From the NCBI GenBank assembly GCA_025362235.1, contig JANYGZ010000085.1, positions 34,829 to 98,828 on the forward strand: 64,000 bases of DNA. The letters are read 5' to 3'. Positions 8,624 to 19,800 of the stretch are shown one piece after another. The translations under genes and the position numbers were made by a program. Each line of letters starts with the position of its first letter. Positions within the stretch are counted from its first letter, which is position 1. The notes below the pieces were generated by a model. The model saw only the letters and a program-made list of their open reading frames with translations, did no database searches and was not told the DNA's origin. This DNA is from Ferruginibacter sp. Its GTDB lineage: Bacteria > Bacteroidota > Bacteroidia > Chitinophagales > Chitinophagaceae.

Positions 8624-8885
8624 GGAGAGGAGAGCTTTAGCTGCCTCTCCGTAGTACGGAGCCTAAATAATAATAACTTCATCGTTCCGTTAAGTTTTAT
8701 ATTTGTGAGAGCAGCGAAAATATCCCGTAATGAATTTTCGTGAGCTGGATGATATTGATTTAAACAGTAGTTTTAAAGAATAGTATTGCGCTTCGTAGAA
8801 CGGTGAGTCCAGCTGCCAAAACACAGGCCACTGCAGAGATTCACCTGTGAAGGAATTTGCGATGGTGAGACTTACGCCGGAAGAA
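8624..8885 (+). repeat. Dispersed repeat, copy 3 (long form with REP-like hairpin)
   Basis: The hairpin GGAGAGG (8624-8630) / CCTCTCC (8644-8650) with an inner AGCT/AGCT pair is followed by GTAGTACGGAGCC and the same core as copy 2. The MNFRELDDIDLNSSFK reading is followed here by an in-frame stop, so the core is not an intact gene in this copy. Confidence 0.8.
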
Positions 8886-9026
8886 ATGCAGCCACATTGG
8901 CTTTTATGCAATCATCCTGCGGAGTATAGATTTTCATCTGCTGTTTTTTATGAACAACAACTGGATGAGTTTGGGATATTTACAAATTTTAGTGAAGCCC
9001 CCCAACATAAATGTTTTGGCCAGTAA
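8886..9026 (+). pseudogene. REP-associated tyrosine transposase-like C-terminal remnant
   Basis: The plus strand reads MQPHWLLCNHPAEYRFSSA then VFYEQQLDEFGIFTNF. The pattern W-L-P-Y-SSA-FY-DEFG is what I know from the C-terminus of Bacteroidota Y1/REP-associated transposases (TnpA_REP/RAYT). The catalytic HUH and Tyr segments are absent, so it is a fragment. It directly continues repeat copy 3, which suggests the repeats derive from such an element. Confidence 0.5.
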
Positions 9027-9063
9027 AATCGATAGCAGCCTTCTTTGTATTTTGTGTTTGCAT
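8989..9063 (-). pseudogene. IS110-family-like transposase N-terminal remnant
   Basis: A 24-codon minus-strand frame starts at 9063 and reads through AAIDFTGQNIYVG before breaking off at GLH-stop. FTGQNIYVG resembles the residues that precede the DEDD-domain IDVHK motif of IS110-family transposases. Only the first 21 or so codons survive. Family assignment is from memory and tentative. Confidence 0.4.
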
Positions 9064-9139
9064 AACTTTAAGTTTTAGACTGTTAATCTAAATAACTTGA
9101 GGCCTTTTTCAAACATATAAACTGACGGGACTGAAAGAT

Positions 9140-9535
9140 TCAAATGTCAACACTAACTTCGCCTTTCACAATATCGATGCAAAATTTATGTTCTCTTAAA
9201 AAGTTTAGTCCAATTACACCGTCATAATCGGAAGTAATTCCGTGAGCTAAGAAGTCGTAAACCTGTACTTCGAAATTGGGCTTGATAATTCCTAAACATT
9301 CTAAATGTTCAATGTCATAAGTTTCAACAACTATAATTCCATTTGAGGTTTCTATTTCTTGTTCACCCTTACTATTTTTGAGTTCGTAGCCCGAAAAATA
9401 TAAAACGTTGCTGTCAATTGTAGTATGTGTAGCTGCTGTATCAAGAGCAAGCCGAAATTTGAATTTTCCTTCAATAGAAGCGTTCAAAATGATAACATCT
9501 TCGTCTGTCGGAAGGTCGAAAGGGAAAATTTTCAT
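9140..9535 (-). CDS. Retropepsin-like aspartic protease
   Basis: A 131-residue single-domain protein of the clan AA (retropepsin-like) fold. The catalytic motif is Asp32-Thr33-Ala34 in LALDTAATHTTID, and the second conserved element is DGVIGLNFL near residues 104-112. As for retroviral proteases, one copy supplies one catalytic Asp, so a dimer would be expected. No signal peptide or membrane segment is seen, so it should be cytoplasmic. Its ATG overlaps the stop of the upstream gene by four bases (ATGA), implying translational coupling. Such proteases without a known substrate occur widely in Bacteroidota. Confidence 0.75.
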   Translation of the reverse strand: MKIFPFDLPTDEDVIILNASIEGKFKFRLALDTAATHTTIDSNVLYFSGYELKNSKGEQEIETSNGIIVVETYDIEHLECLGIIKPNFEVQVYDFLAHGITSDYDGVIGLNFLREHKFCIDIVKGEVSVDI

Positions 9536-9777
9536 ATCCTTTTCAGTATTCCAATTTTACGATGTTGTTTCAAATCGCCTGCAAATGCTATCGTAACTGT
9601 TGAGTAGTCCGCAGTTTTGTCCCTGCCAATATAACACACTTCTTTTTTGTCCTTGCTATGGTACAAAACAATACCACCCAAAATGGATGTGTTTTTCATT
9701 TCAGGGTCGCCTAAAAGTACCCACTCGTTGGGGTACAGCTTTTTGAGTTCTTCAAAAGCTATATATGAGTTGTCCAT
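9532..9777 (-). CDS. Small conserved-looking protein coupled to retropepsin gene
   Basis: An 81-residue hydrophilic protein starting MDNSYIAFEELKKLYPNEWV. No family motif I can name and no signal or membrane segment. It is the first gene of a two-gene unit: its TGA overlaps the ATG of the aspartic protease by four bases. The pairing suggests it is a partner, substrate or regulator of the protease. Confidence 0.6.
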   Translation of the reverse strand: MDNSYIAFEELKKLYPNEWVLLGDPEMKNTSILGGIVLYHSKDKKEVCYIGRDKTADYSTVTIAFAGDLKQHRKIGILKRI

Positions 9778-10437
9778 TGTCGCCTTATTTAGACTGCAAA
9801 TTTACAAAAAATTGTCGAGGTTCTATAAGTCTGTCAATGTTTGTAGGTGTCACCACGCCGCATTACACACAACGTCAGTTTGTGAAAAAAACTTGCTGTT
9901 AAAACAAATACACACACAATGTGAATAGCTAAAATGGTGTACAGTTTTTGCTGTTAATAAGCATGCAATTTATCCAAGGCAATAACCGCCATCAAACTTA
10001 TTTTGCCACGCTGGAAGAAGAGGTAGCAGTAGACAATACGGTAAAGCTCATGGACGCCTTTTGTCCCGGTCGGGGTTTTCGCCGCATAATCTTTTAATAA
10101 TAACGAAACTACCTGCGAAACCCCGACGCAGAAAAGAGCCGCCACCAGCATCCATTGATTGAAACATTTTTAAAACTTTATGTTATGGCAATAAAGCTAA
10201 AACACAAGGGTATGTTTACACTTACAGACCTGTGAAGTAGCTGGGGTGAGAATATTCGATGCGAAGCATGTTCAAGATCGGGGTTTCGCCGATGTATGCT
10301 TTTAAAAATTAAAATATTCAGGCGAAAACTGCACGGACAGAAATAAAGGGGGACTCAAAATATTTGTGGATCTTTTATAGATTATATTTAGCAGTTCCCA
10401 CTTATCGGGATAGTAGGTTATAAATTATTCTCAAATA
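9778..10437. other. Gene-free stretch with IS remnant
   Basis: Holds the N-terminal remnant of an IS1182-type transposase (9963-10094). The remaining DNA, including two similar short runs around 10076 and 10280 (CGGGGTTT(T)CGCCG), is probably further element debris. No intact gene is seen. Confidence 0.55.
9963..10094 (+). pseudogene. IS1182-family transposase N-terminal remnant
   Basis: The plus strand reads MQFIQGNNRHQT then EEEVAVDNTVKLMDAFC, which matches the characteristic start of IS1182/IS5-group transposases (M.FIQG..R.QT, then DN.VR.ID.F). The match ends after about 34 residues and the frame stops at codon 44. No DDE catalytic residues remain. Confidence 0.65.
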
Positions 10438-10980
10438 TCAAAGGTTAGCAGTAACATTGAATTTACTGGTAATTTTTATATCAATATTCTGTGTGGGCAC
10501 CTGGCGGGTTACTACCGATGTTCTTAAACTATAACTCGGTGCTTTTATATAATCATCCAGTTTTGCCTGGGTAGCAGTTAAAGAAATAGTATTAGCAGTT
10601 GATGAAATATCATCCATTGAAGCTAATTCTATTTCGTTTGATGAGGTAGTAGAAATATAAATATGGATTGATTTAAGAAATGCAAAAGTTTGACTGGATG
10701 GATTAGTAATATTTAATTGTAAACTCTTTAGTCGTATATCTTTTACATACTTTACACTGGTATTATTATTTTTAAATTGCTCAGACGAATTGGTAGAAAC
10801 CTCTGGGCAGGGAACGTTAAAAGGTAGATTAACAGGTGTGGTGCTGTCAACAGTCATACTACTTTCATTGGAAATTGTAAAGGTTAATAACTGATCTATT
10901 TTTTTACAAGAAAAAAAGCCAATACATATATAGCTAATTAGTAGTAAAATTTTTCTATCCCTTAATGCAGTAGCTTTCAT
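10438..10980 (-). CDS. Putative lipoprotein, unknown function
   Basis: A 180-residue protein. The basic N-terminus and hydrophobic stretch (ILLLISYICIGFFSC) end at Cys25, followed by Lys-Lys, as expected of a lipoprotein signal. The mature part is Ser/Thr/Asn-rich and mostly beta-strand-like, without Cys-rich or catalytic motifs. Probably anchored to a membrane facing the periplasm or surface. I do not recognise the family. Transcribed alone, with the rpoC terminator region upstream and IS debris downstream. Confidence 0.65.
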   Translation of the reverse strand: MKATALRDRKILLLISYICIGFFSCKKIDQLLTFTISNESSMTVDSTTPVNLPFNVPCPEVSTNSSEQFKNNNTSVKYVKDIRLKSLQLNITNPSSQTFAFLKSIHIYISTTSSNEIELASMDDISSTANTISLTATQAKLDDYIKAPSYSLRTSVVTRQVPTQNIDIKITSKFNVTANL

Positions 10981-11435
10981 AGTCTTTTAAATTATTACAT
11001 CAACGATATTTAAAAGAAATTATTTTAAATAACTTTTTTAATTTTTGTGATTTCAGTTGTTGGTCAGAAGATAGATAGCAGCCTTTCGGATAGTTTTACT
11101 CTTTTATTACACACAATACAACGCTAAATAAAAAAATACTTGGTTCTAAATTCATTTTTAGCAAGGAATTTGCTCATTCTGGCGCTGGGCTCCAGCCCTG
11201 TTGCAATTCGTTACTACTCTTCGAAATTTTACACCAGCCAAATAAGCACCGACAAACGAATTTAATTAGTGCAACACAAAGTAAAAAAAGTACAAGAGGG
11301 CGATGCAAGGATGGTGACCATTGCTTCCCGACCCGCGCCAATATTTTTATACAATATTTTTTTGCGCAGTTGCGCACAAAAAAGGAGCAAGAAATTAATC
11401 CTGCTCCTTCAATTATATTATCAACTGATTAACAA
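10981..11435. other. Gene-free stretch; rpoC terminator at its right end
   Basis: Apart from the rpoC terminator (11376-11409) and a short TGCGCA-gt-TGCGCA palindrome near 11363-11376, I see no feature. The 11165-11330 part is GC-richer than its surroundings and might be residual coding sequence. Confidence 0.5.
11376..11409 (-). terminator. Intrinsic terminator after rpoC
   Basis: On the minus strand AAGGAGCA (11409-11402) pairs with TGCTCCTT (11389-11382), and the stem is followed by a T-run ending in TTTTTTGTG. It lies 27 bp past the rpoC stop and ends the rplK-rpoC transcription unit. Confidence 0.8.
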
Positions 11436-14400
11436 TTACTCTTCATCATCAAAGCTCATCGCTTCTTTGGTTGTCATCAGCAATTCGTATTCTTCCTTGC
11501 TGCCAACTATCATATTTTCAAACTCACGTAAACCTGTACCCGCTGGTATTGGATGACCGGTGATAACGTTCTCTTTGAGACCCTGCATTAAGTCGAGTTT
11601 GCCATTGATGGCTGCACTGCTCAATACCTTGGTAGTTTCCTGGAACGAAGCAGCAGATATCCAGCTTTGTGTACCCAATGATGCTTTGGTAATACCCAGC
11701 AACAACGGTGAAGAAGTGGCTGGTTTTGCATCACGGAATTCAACCAATTTTTTATCTGCTCTTCTAAGGATAGAGTTTTCTTCCCTTACATCACGCAAAG
11801 TAACAATCTGTCCAGTGCGTATTTTAGTACTTTCACCATGATCAGTAACAACCTTTTTATCAAAGATGTTATCGTTCTCTGTATTAAAGTCTAATTTATC
11901 TTCTGTATCTCCTTCTAAGAATATGGTATCACCAGCATCTTCGATGGTTACTTTACGCATCATCTGGCGAACGATTACTTCAACGTGTTTGTCGTTGATC
12001 TTCACACCCTGCAAACGGTATACTTCCTGGATTTCATTTACTACATATTCCTGTACTGCAAACGGGCCCTTGATAGCAAGAATATCTGCAGGTGCGGTTT
12101 GTCCATCACTTAATGCGGCACCTGCTTTTACAAAGTCACCATCCTGAACCAAAATCTGACGGGTTAACGGTACAAGGTATTTTCTAACCACACCATCTTT
12201 TGCTTCAACAATAATTTCCCTGTTACCACGCTTGATATTTCCAAAAGCTACCACACCATCAATTTCGCAAACTACTGCAGGGTTACCTGGGTTACGTGCC
12301 TCAAACAATTCTGTTACACGGGGCAAACCACCCGTAATATCTTTCAGTTTACTTAATACCCTTGGAATTTTAACCAACACCTGTCCTGCCCTTACTGTAT
12401 CGCCTTCTTCTAAAACAATATGGCTGCCTACTGGTAAGTTGTAATGTTTGTGTTCCTTACCGTCAATGATAATAGCAGGTAATTTGGTTTTATCTTTTGT
12501 TTCAATTACTACTTTTTCTTTGTGGCCTGTTTGTTCATCCGCTTCTTCACGAACAGTAACACCTTCAATTACTGCTTCAAACTTAATGGTTCCCACAATT
12601 TCAGAAACAATTACATTATTGAACGGATCCCATGTACAGATAACTTCTCCTTTGATAACTCTCTGTCCGTCTTTTACATTCAGTGTAGCACCGTAAGGAA
12701 CGTTATTGGTAATGAGCAAACGATCGTTCTTTAAATCCATTATACGAACCTCACCTGTACGGCCAATAACCACATTTATTTTTTTACCTTCTGCATCATG
12801 TGTTGCAACTGTACGCAATCCATCAAACTGGATGGTACCGTCAAAACGTGCAGGCATTGTAGATTCTACCGAAGCAGAACCGGCCACACCACCCACATGG
12901 AAAGTACGTAAGGTTAACTGGGTACCTGGCTCACCAATACTTTGTGCAGCGATGATACCTACAGCATCACCTCTTTGAGTGGTATAACCTGTTGCCAGGT
13001 TTTTACCATAACATTTAACACAAACACCACGCTTGCTTTCGCAGGTCAATACCGAACGGATTTCAACAGTTTCGATGCTGCTGTGTTCAATCAATTGTGC
13101 AATTTCGTGTGTTATTTCTTCATTGGCACTTACCAATAATGTATCAGTAATCGGGTCAATTACATCGTGTAAAGAAGTGCGGCCTTCTATCCTGTCGCTC
13201 AATGGTTCTATAATATCTTCATTGTCTTTTAAAGCGCTTGTTGCAATGCCACGCAATGTCCCGCAATCTTCATCTTTAATAACCACATCCTGCGCCACAT
13301 CCACCAAACGACGGGTTAGGTAACCGGCATCTGCTGTTTTCAATGCTGTATCCGCCAAACCTTTTCTTGCACCGTGGGTACTGATAAAGTATTCCAATAC
13401 ATTCAAACCATCTTTAAAGTTTGATAAGATCGGGTTTTCAATAATCTCACTGCCAGATGAACCAGATTTACGTGGCTTAGCCATCAATCCCCTGATACCA
13501 GCAAGCTGTTTAATTTGTTGCTTACTACCACGTGCCCCGGAATCAAGCATCATGTACACAGAGTTGAAACCTTGTTTATCTGCTGCCAGTTCACGAATCA
13601 ATGTTTCAGTAATTCTTGTATCTACCCTGCTCCAGATATCCACCGTTTGGTTATAACGTTCGTTATTAGTAATTAAACCCATATTGTAGTTATCCCAAAC
13701 TTCATCAACCTCAACAGTAGCATTGTCAATCAGTTCCTGCTTAATTGCCGGAATGATAAGATCATTAATATTGAATGATAATCCACCACGGAATGCCATA
13801 CGGTATCCCAATGTTTTGATATCATCCAAAAATTTAGCGGTGATTGGAACGTTGGTCCATTTAATGATGTCACCAATAATTTCCCTTAAAGATTTCTTTG
13901 TTAATAATGCATTGATAAAACCTACGCTTTTTGGAACATGCTGGTTAAAGATTACCCTGCCAACAGTTGTTTCAATTAATTTGTATGTTAAAGTGCCATC
14001 ATCATTTCTGTAGTTGGCCCTTACCCTTATGTGTGCATGTAAATCCAGTTGTTGCTCATTGTAAGCAATAATTACTTCTTCAGCAGAATAGAATGCTTTG
14101 CCTTCGCCTTTTACTTTTTCTTTTTCAGTAGATCTTTTACCCTTGGTGATGTAATACAAACCAAGTACCATGTCCTGGGAAGGGAGGGTGATTGGTGTAC
14201 CATTCTGTGGGTTCAAAATGTTGTGAGAAGATAACATCAGCATCTGTGCTTCCAATACCGCAGCGTTGCTTAATGGAACGTGAACCGCCATCTGATCACC
14301 ATCGAAATCCGCATTGAATGCCGTGGTAACCAAAGGATGCAATTGTATAGCTTTACCTTCTATCAATTTTGGCTGGAAGGCCTGTATTGACAAACGGTGC

Positions 14401-15728
14401 AATGTCGGGGCCCTGTTCAACATGATAGGGTGGCCTTTCAAAATATTCTCCAGGATATCCCAAATAACAGCTTCTTTTTTATCCACCAGTTTGCGGGCAG
14501 ATTTTACTGTTTTTACAATACCTCTTTCAATTAATTTTCTAATAATAAATGGCTTGAACAATTCAGCCGCCATATCTTTTGGTAAACCACACTCATGCAT
14601 TTTCAATTCTGGTCCTACAACGATTACAGAACGACCTGAATAATCCACACGTTTACCCAGCAAGTTCTGACGGAAACGCCCTTGCTTACCTTTCAATACA
14701 TCGCTTAATGATTTCAATGCACGGCCACCTTCTGCTTTTACAGCATTTGATTTACGGCTGTTATCAAACAATGAATCTATCGCTTCCTGTAACATACGTT
14801 TTTCATTACGCAGGATAACTTCAGGAGCTTTAATTTCTAATAATCTTTTTAAACGGTTATTACGGATAATAACACGACGGTACAAATCATTCAAATCTGA
14901 TGATGCAAAACGGCCACCATCCAAGGGAACCAATGGACGTAATTCTGGTGGAATAACCGGGATATATTGCATTACCATCCATTCAGGACGATTGTTGATT
15001 CTTGTATTGGCATCACGGAAACTTTCTACTACGGATAGACGCTTTAAAGCATCAGCCTTACGTTGCTGAGAAGTTTCATTTGCTGCTGAGTGACGCAGAT
15101 CAAAACTTAACTGATCAAGATCTATACGCTGCAACAAATCATGCACTGCTTCCGCACCCATCTTAGCGATGAATTTATTTGGATCTTCATCAGACAAGAA
15201 TTGGTTGTCTTTTGGCAGAGTATCCAATATATCAAGGTATTCTTCTTCGGTCAACAAATCACCAAAATTTTGTCCTTTATCAGCACGGATACCAGATTGA
15301 ATTACTACAAAACGTTCGTAGTAAACAATGGTTTCTAATTTCTTAGAACTCATGCCTAACAGGTAACCAATTTTATTTGGTAAAGATTTAAAATACCAGA
15401 TATGCACAACAGGCACCACTAATTTGATGTGGCCCATTCTTTCACGACGCACTTTCTTTTCTGTTACTTCTACACCGCACCTGTCGCAGACAATACCTTT
15501 ATAACGGATACGCTTATATTTGCCGCAGGCACATTCATAATCTTTTACCGGGCCAAAAATTCTTTCGCAAAACAATCCATCTCTTTCAGGTTTGTAGGTA
15601 CGATAGTTAATGGTCTCAGGCTTCAACACTTCACCGAAGCTTTTTTCTAAAATGCTGTCGGGAGAAGCCAAACCAATAGTGATTTGAGAAAAAGTTGACC
15701 TGGGACGATTTTCTTTTTTGAATGCCAT
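11436..15728 (-). CDS. rpoC: DNA-directed RNA polymerase subunit beta'
   Basis: Largest subunit of RNA polymerase, about 1,430 residues. I chose the ATG at 15728 (MAFKKENRP), which matches the family N-terminus; the frame extends 13 codons upstream to 15767, but that part overlaps an intergenic hairpin. The N-terminal zinc site is visible (CAC...CDRC, Cys66, 68, 81, 84), as are the catalytic Mg-binding NADFDGD at about 472-478 and the second zinc cluster ([11 protein letters not shown]). The trigger-loop region ([20 protein letters not shown]) is intact. The C-terminus is acidic (SFDDEE). The gene follows rpoB, with 172 bp between the two genes. Confidence 0.98.
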   Translation of the reverse strand: MAFKKENRPRSTFSQITIGLASPDSILEKSFGEVLKPETINYRTYKPERDGLFCERIFGPVKDYECACGKYKRIRYKGIVCDRCGVEVTEKKVRRERMGHIKLVVPVVHIWYFKSLPNKIGYLLGMSSKKLETIVYYERFVVIQSGIRADKGQNFGDLLTEEEYLDILDTLPKDNQFLSDEDPNKFIAKMGAEAVHDLLQRIDLDQLSFDLRHSAANETSQQRKADALKRLSVVESFRDANTRINNRPEWMVMQYIPVIPPELRPLVPLDGGRFASSDLNDLYRRVIIRNNRLKRLLEIKAPEVILRNEKRMLQEAIDSLFDNSRKSNAVKAEGGRALKSLSDVLKGKQGRFRQNLLGKRVDYSGRSVIVVGPELKMHECGLPKDMAAELFKPFIIRKLIERGIVKTVKSARKLVDKKEAVIWDILENILKGHPIMLNRAPTLHRLSIQAFQPKLIEGKAIQLHPLVTTAFNADFDGDQMAVHVPLSNAAVLEAQMLMLSSHNILNPQNGTPITLPSQDMVLGLYYITKGKRSTEKEKVKGEGKAFYSAEEVIIAYNEQQLDLHAHIRVRANYRNDDGTLTYKLIETTVGRVIFNQHVPKSVGFINALLTKKSLREIIGDIIKWTNVPITAKFLDDIKTLGYRMAFRGGLSFNINDLIIPAIKQELIDNATVEVDEVWDNYNMGLITNNERYNQTVDIWSRVDTRITETLIRELAADKQGFNSVYMMLDSGARGSKQQIKQLAGIRGLMAKPRKSGSSGSEIIENPILSNFKDGLNVLEYFISTHGARKGLADTALKTADAGYLTRRLVDVAQDVVIKDEDCGTLRGIATSALKDNEDIIEPLSDRIEGRTSLHDVIDPITDTLLVSANEEITHEIAQLIEHSSIETVEIRSVLTCESKRGVCVKCYGKNLATGYTTQRGDAVGIIAAQSIGEPGTQLTLRTFHVGGVAGSASVESTMPARFDGTIQFDGLRTVATHDAEGKKINVVIGRTGEVRIMDLKNDRLLITNNVPYGATLNVKDGQRVIKGEVICTWDPFNNVIVSEIVGTIKFEAVIEGVTVREEADEQTGHKEKVVIETKDKTKLPAIIIDGKEHKHYNLPVGSHIVLEEGDTVRAGQVLVKIPRVLSKLKDITGGLPRVTELFEARNPGNPAVVCEIDGVVAFGNIKRGNREIIVEAKDGVVRKYLVPLTRQILVQDGDFVKAGAALSDGQTAPADILAIKGPFAVQEYVVNEIQEVYRLQGVKINDKHVEVIVRQMMRKVTIEDAGDTIFLEGDTEDKLDFNTENDNIFDKKVVTDHGESTKIRTGQIVTLRDVREENSILRRADKKLVEFRDAKPATSSPLLLGITKASLGTQSWISAASFQETTKVLSSAAINGKLDLMQGLKENVITGHPIPAGTGLREFENMIVGSKEEYELLMTTKEAMSFDDEE

Positions 15729-15746
15729 ATTCTTTAATTGATTATC

Positions 15747-15899
15747 GGCCTCCCTAAATCCCTCCAAAGGAGGGACTTTGAAAGACCCTGTTTTTTTGAA
15801 TTTCTTTTAAATAAATAAAGAGCGACTCTTAAATTATATGATACACTTCTAAATTCTGAACTCTTCCTAAGCCCTTCCTCTGGAGGGGTTGGGGAGGCC
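15747..15899. repeat. Inverted-repeat element between rpoB and rpoC
   Basis: A left arm GGCCTCCCTAAATCCCTCC (15747-15765) and a right arm GGAGGGGTTGGGGAGGCC (15882-15899) are near-complementary across about 116 bp. Each arm also holds its own small hairpin, such as CCCTCC-AAA-GGAGGG at 15760-15774. The right arm abuts the rpoB stop codon. A similar CCCTCCCCTAAAGGGAG run lies beside tRNA-Trp near 23540. It looks like a MITE-like or REP-pair intergenic element. Confidence 0.7.
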
Positions 15900-15900
15900 T

Positions 15901-18900
15901 TTATTCGAAAGTTAGATCTAAACCTAAACCTCGTAATTCATGTACCAATACATTGAATGATTCAGGAACACCTGGCCTTGGAATATTTTCACCTTTCACA
16001 ATTGCTTCATATGTCTTTGCTCTTCCGATGATATCATCAGACTTTAGCGTCAACAGTTCCTGCAAAATGTTAGAGGCTCCATAAGCTTCCAGTGCCCAAA
16101 CTTCCATTTCACCAAATCTCTGACCACCAAACTGAGCCTTACCACCCAACGGTTGCTGAGTAATCAAACTGTATGGTCCAATTGAACGGGCATGCATTTT
16201 ATCATCCACCATGTGGTGAAGTTTAATTACATAGATGATACCAACGGTTGCTTTCTGATCAAAGCGATCTCCTGTTTCTCCATCATAAAGGTATGTATGT
16301 CCAAAAGTTGGTAAGCCTGCGTCTTTAATGTAACCGGCAATCTGGTCAACACTTGCACCATCAAAAATTGGTGTTGCAAATTTTACACCCAGCTTTTCGC
16401 CTGCCCATCCCAATACTGTTTCGTAAATCTGTCCAAGGTTCATACGACTAGGTACACCCAATGGATTCAATACAATATCAACCGGCGTTCCATCTTCTAA
16501 AAAAGGCATATCTTCCTGGCGAACAATTTTAGCAACAATACCTTTATTACCGTGACGTCCAGCCATTTTATCACCCACTTTCAGCTTACGTTTTACAGCT
16601 AAGTAAACCTTCGCTAATTTCAATACACCTGCTGGTAATTCATCACCAATACTGATGTTGAATTTCTCTCTTTTATAACGGCCTAATTCTTCGTTGAATT
16701 TAATGCTGTAGTTATGTAAAAGAGTATTGATAAGGTCATCGGTTTTTGCATCGCCTGTCCATCCCAAAGGATTAACGTTCAGGTAATCAATATTAGATAA
16801 GTTCTTTTGATTGAACTTAGCACCTTTACCAATCAATACTTCACCAAAATTATTGCTAACACCCACAGAAGTTTTGTCTTTCAACAAAGTCTGTAATTTG
16901 CTAACCAGCATTTCCAGGATATCTATTTCATTCTTCTCGTGCGTTTTTTCTATTTTATCCAAACTTGCCTTTTCCCTTACTTTAGCATTCTTATCTTTCT
17001 TGGCACGTTGAAATAATTTCTTATTGATAATTACACCTTCAGTTCCACTTGGCGCTTTTAAAGAAGCATCTTTTGCATCACCGGCTTTATCACCAAAAAT
17101 GGCACGTAACAACTTCTCTTCAGGAGTTGGATCGCTTTCGCCTTTTGGTGTTATTTTACCAATGATGATATCGCCTTCTTTAATATGTGCACCAATGCGG
17201 ATGATACCATTCTGATCAAGGTCTTTGGTTGCTTCTTCACTTACATTCGGAATATCCGGTGTCAGTTCTTCTTCACCCAATTTGGTATCACGCACTTCAG
17301 TTTCAAACTCACTGATATGGATAGACGTAAATAAATCTTCTTTAACTACTTTTTCAGAAATTACAATCGCATCTTCAAAGTTGTATCCTTTCCATGGCAT
17401 GAATGCTACTTTCAGGTTACGGCCCAATGCCATTTCACCACCTTTGGTTGCATAACCTTCGGTTAAGAAATCACCTTCAACAACCTTTTGTCCTTTAACA
17501 ACAGCAGGACGCAGGTTGATACATGTTTCCTGGTTGGTGCGGATAAATTTAGTTACTTTATAAATCTTCAGATCTTCTTCAAAACTCACCAATTGCTGCA
17601 TTTCACTGCGATTGTAACGAACATGAATTTCATTACCATCAACATATTCTACAACACCAGTGCCTTCTGCATGTAACTGAATCCTTGCATCACGGGCAGC
17701 TTTACCTTCCAAGCCTGTACCTACTATCGGAGATTCCAAACGAATCAATGGTACAGCCTGGCGTTGCATGTTTGATCCCATCAATGCACGGTTAGCATCA
17801 TCATGCTCAAGGAACGGAATCAAAGAAGCACTTAAACCAACAATCTGGTTTGGCGCCACATCCATGTACTCCACTTCATTTTTATCTAAGATCGGGAAAT
17901 CTCCTGTCTGGCGGCTCTTTATTTTATCTTCAATAAAATTTCCTTTTTCATCCATACCAATATTTGCCTGTGCAATCTTTGCGGTATCTTCTTCTTCAGC
18001 ACTTAGGAAAATAGTTTTTTTCATATCCACTTTACCATCTGTTACTTTACGGTAAGGTGTTTCAATAAAGCCCATGTCATTGATTTTGGCATGTACACAA
18101 AGTGTAGATATCAAACCAATATTTGGACCTTCAGGTGTTTCAATTGTACACAAACGGCCGTAGTGAGAATAGTGAACGTCACGAACCTCAAAACCAGCCC
18201 TTTCACGACTTAAACCACCCGGGCCAAGTGCGGAGATACGACGCTTATGCGTGATCTCACTCAATGGATTTGTCTGATCTAAGAATTGTGATAACTGTGA
18301 TGTACCAAAAAATGAATTAATAACAGAAGATAATGTTCTTGCATTGATTAAATCAACCGGAGTAAATACTTCATTATCACGAACGTTCATCCTTTGACGG
18401 ATGGTACGGGCCATACGGGCCAAACCAACACCAAACTGGGCATATAATTGTTCGCCCACAGTACGTACACGACGGTTACTTAAATGGTCAATATCATCCA
18501 CTTCACTTTTACCATTGGTTAACTGAACCAAAGTTTTAATGATGGCGATGATATCATCTTTAGTCAATACTTTTTTCTCGATAGGGAAATTCAATCCGAG
18601 ACGGCGATTGATTTTATAACGGCCTACTTCACCTAAATCGTAACGTTTATCACTGAAGAATAATTTATCAATAATACCACGTGCAGTTTCATTATCAGGC
18701 GCATCAGCACCACGCAATTGGCGATAAATATGTTGAACCGCTTCCAGCTCACTGTTAGAAGTATCTTTGTTTAAAGTATTATAGATGATAGCGTAATCAC
18801 CACTCACTTCTTCCTTCTGCACAAATACACTCTTCACCTCCATTTCAACAATCATTGCAATATTACTTTCATCCAGTACTGTATCACGTTCCAAAACAAT

Positions 18901-19710
18901 TTCGTTACGTTCAATACTCACCACCTCACCGGTATCTTCATCTACAAAATCTTCTACCCATGTACGTAATACACGTGCAGCAAGACGTTTGCCAATATAT
19001 TTCTGTAAAGATTTTTTATCAACTTTTACTTCGTCAGCCATTCCGAATAATTCCAAAATGTCTTTATCAGTTTCAAAACCGATAGAACGTAATAAAGTAG
19101 TTACTGGGAATTTTTTCTTACGGTCGATGTAAGCATACATTACATTATTAATGTCTGTAGCAAACTCCATCCAGGCACCTTTAAATGGAATTACCCTTGC
19201 AGAGTAAATCTTGGTTCCGTTAGGATGAACAGATTGACCGAAGAACACACCAGGTGAACGGTGTAACTGGCTAACTACAACCCTTTCTGCACCATTGATA
19301 ACAAATGTACCACGTGGTGTCATGTAAGGGATGTTTCCTAAAAACACATCCTGAACGATTGTTTGAAAATCAACGTGCTCTTCATCATTACAGCTCAACC
19401 TTAGTTTTGCTTTTAATGGAATAGCATAAGTTAATCCTCTTTCAATACACTCATCAATAGTGTAGCGTGGCGGATCTACGAAATAGTCTAAGAACTCCAG
19501 TACGAAAATGTTACGTGTATCAGTAATAGGAAAATTTTCCTTAAACACACGAAACAGTCCTTCGTTATTACGCTTATCTGGCGTAGTTTCTAACTGGAAG
19601 TAATCTTTAAACGACTGAATCTGAATTCCGAGCAAATCGGGCTGTTCTGCCAGAAGTTCAACTTTTCCGAAATTGATACGCTGAGCAGCGGGTGATTTTG
19701 TTGCAGACAT
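15901..19710 (-). CDS. rpoB: DNA-directed RNA polymerase subunit beta
   Basis: Second-largest RNA polymerase subunit, 1,269 residues. Recognisable segments include the rifampicin-region sequence ([20 protein letters not shown] followed by [20 protein letters not shown]), the active-site side ([12 protein letters not shown]) and the C-terminal clamp ([34 protein letters not shown]). The rifampicin-cluster residues look wild type (DQTNPL, KRR, LGPGG). The start is the ATG at 19710; no Shine-Dalgarno precedes it, as usual in this phylum. A promoter-like box lies at 19801-19808. Confidence 0.98.
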   Translation of the reverse strand: MSATKSPAAQRINFGKVELLAEQPDLLGIQIQSFKDYFQLETTPDKRNNEGLFRVFKENFPITDTRNIFVLEFLDYFVDPPRYTIDECIERGLTYAIPLKAKLRLSCNDEEHVDFQTIVQDVFLGNIPYMTPRGTFVINGAERVVVSQLHRSPGVFFGQSVHPNGTKIYSARVIPFKGAWMEFATDINNVMYAYIDRKKKFPVTTLLRSIGFETDKDILELFGMADEVKVDKKSLQKYIGKRLAARVLRTWVEDFVDEDTGEVVSIERNEIVLERDTVLDESNIAMIVEMEVKSVFVQKEEVSGDYAIIYNTLNKDTSNSELEAVQHIYRQLRGADAPDNETARGIIDKLFFSDKRYDLGEVGRYKINRRLGLNFPIEKKVLTKDDIIAIIKTLVQLTNGKSEVDDIDHLSNRRVRTVGEQLYAQFGVGLARMARTIRQRMNVRDNEVFTPVDLINARTLSSVINSFFGTSQLSQFLDQTNPLSEITHKRRISALGPGGLSRERAGFEVRDVHYSHYGRLCTIETPEGPNIGLISTLCVHAKINDMGFIETPYRKVTDGKVDMKKTIFLSAEEEDTAKIAQANIGMDEKGNFIEDKIKSRQTGDFPILDKNEVEYMDVAPNQIVGLSASLIPFLEHDDANRALMGSNMQRQAVPLIRLESPIVGTGLEGKAARDARIQLHAEGTGVVEYVDGNEIHVRYNRSEMQQLVSFEEDLKIYKVTKFIRTNQETCINLRPAVVKGQKVVEGDFLTEGYATKGGEMALGRNLKVAFMPWKGYNFEDAIVISEKVVKEDLFTSIHISEFETEVRDTKLGEEELTPDIPNVSEEATKDLDQNGIIRIGAHIKEGDIIIGKITPKGESDPTPEEKLLRAIFGDKAGDAKDASLKAPSGTEGVIINKKLFQRAKKDKNAKVREKASLDKIEKTHEKNEIDILEMLVSKLQTLLKDKTSVGVSNNFGEVLIGKGAKFNQKNLSNIDYLNVNPLGWTGDAKTDDLINTLLHNYSIKFNEELGRYKREKFNISIGDELPAGVLKLAKVYLAVKRKLKVGDKMAGRHGNKGIVAKIVRQEDMPFLEDGTPVDIVLNPLGVPSRMNLGQIYETVLGWAGEKLGVKFATPIFDGASVDQIAGYIKDAGLPTFGHTYLYDGETGDRFDQKATVGIIYVIKLHHMVDDKMHARSIGPYSLITQQPLGGKAQFGGQRFGEMEVWALEAYGASNILQELLTLKSDDIIGRAKTYEAIVKGENIPRPGVPESFNVLVHELRGLGLDLTFE

Positions 19711-19800
19711 ATTGTAATTAAAACGTTTTAATGCTGAGAAGGTTCTTTAATTTCAGGCCCTAAACATGATTAATGCCACTAACCCGAAATTAAAGGAGGG

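Larger units (their letters stand above)
8540..9139. other. Gene-free stretch with palindrome, repeat copy 3 and transposase remnants
   Basis: No intact gene. In order it contains a 41-bp perfect palindrome (8568-8608), repeat copy 3 with its hairpin (8624-8885), a REP-associated-transposase-like C-terminal remnant (8886-9026, plus strand) and an IS110-like N-terminal remnant (8989-9063, minus strand). Confidence 0.65.

Noticed and set aside
8690..8911. Minus-strand ORF over repeat copy 3
   Set aside because: The same strand of copy 2 is interrupted by stops; no protein-level conservation between copies.
9954..10151. 65-codon minus-strand ORF
   Set aside because: Shadow of the IS1182-type remnant, whose plus-strand reading is recognisable.
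11560..15650. Many plus-strand ORFs of 60-110 codons opposite rpoC and rpoB
   Set aside because: Composition shadows of long conserved genes; no starts, promoters or families support them.
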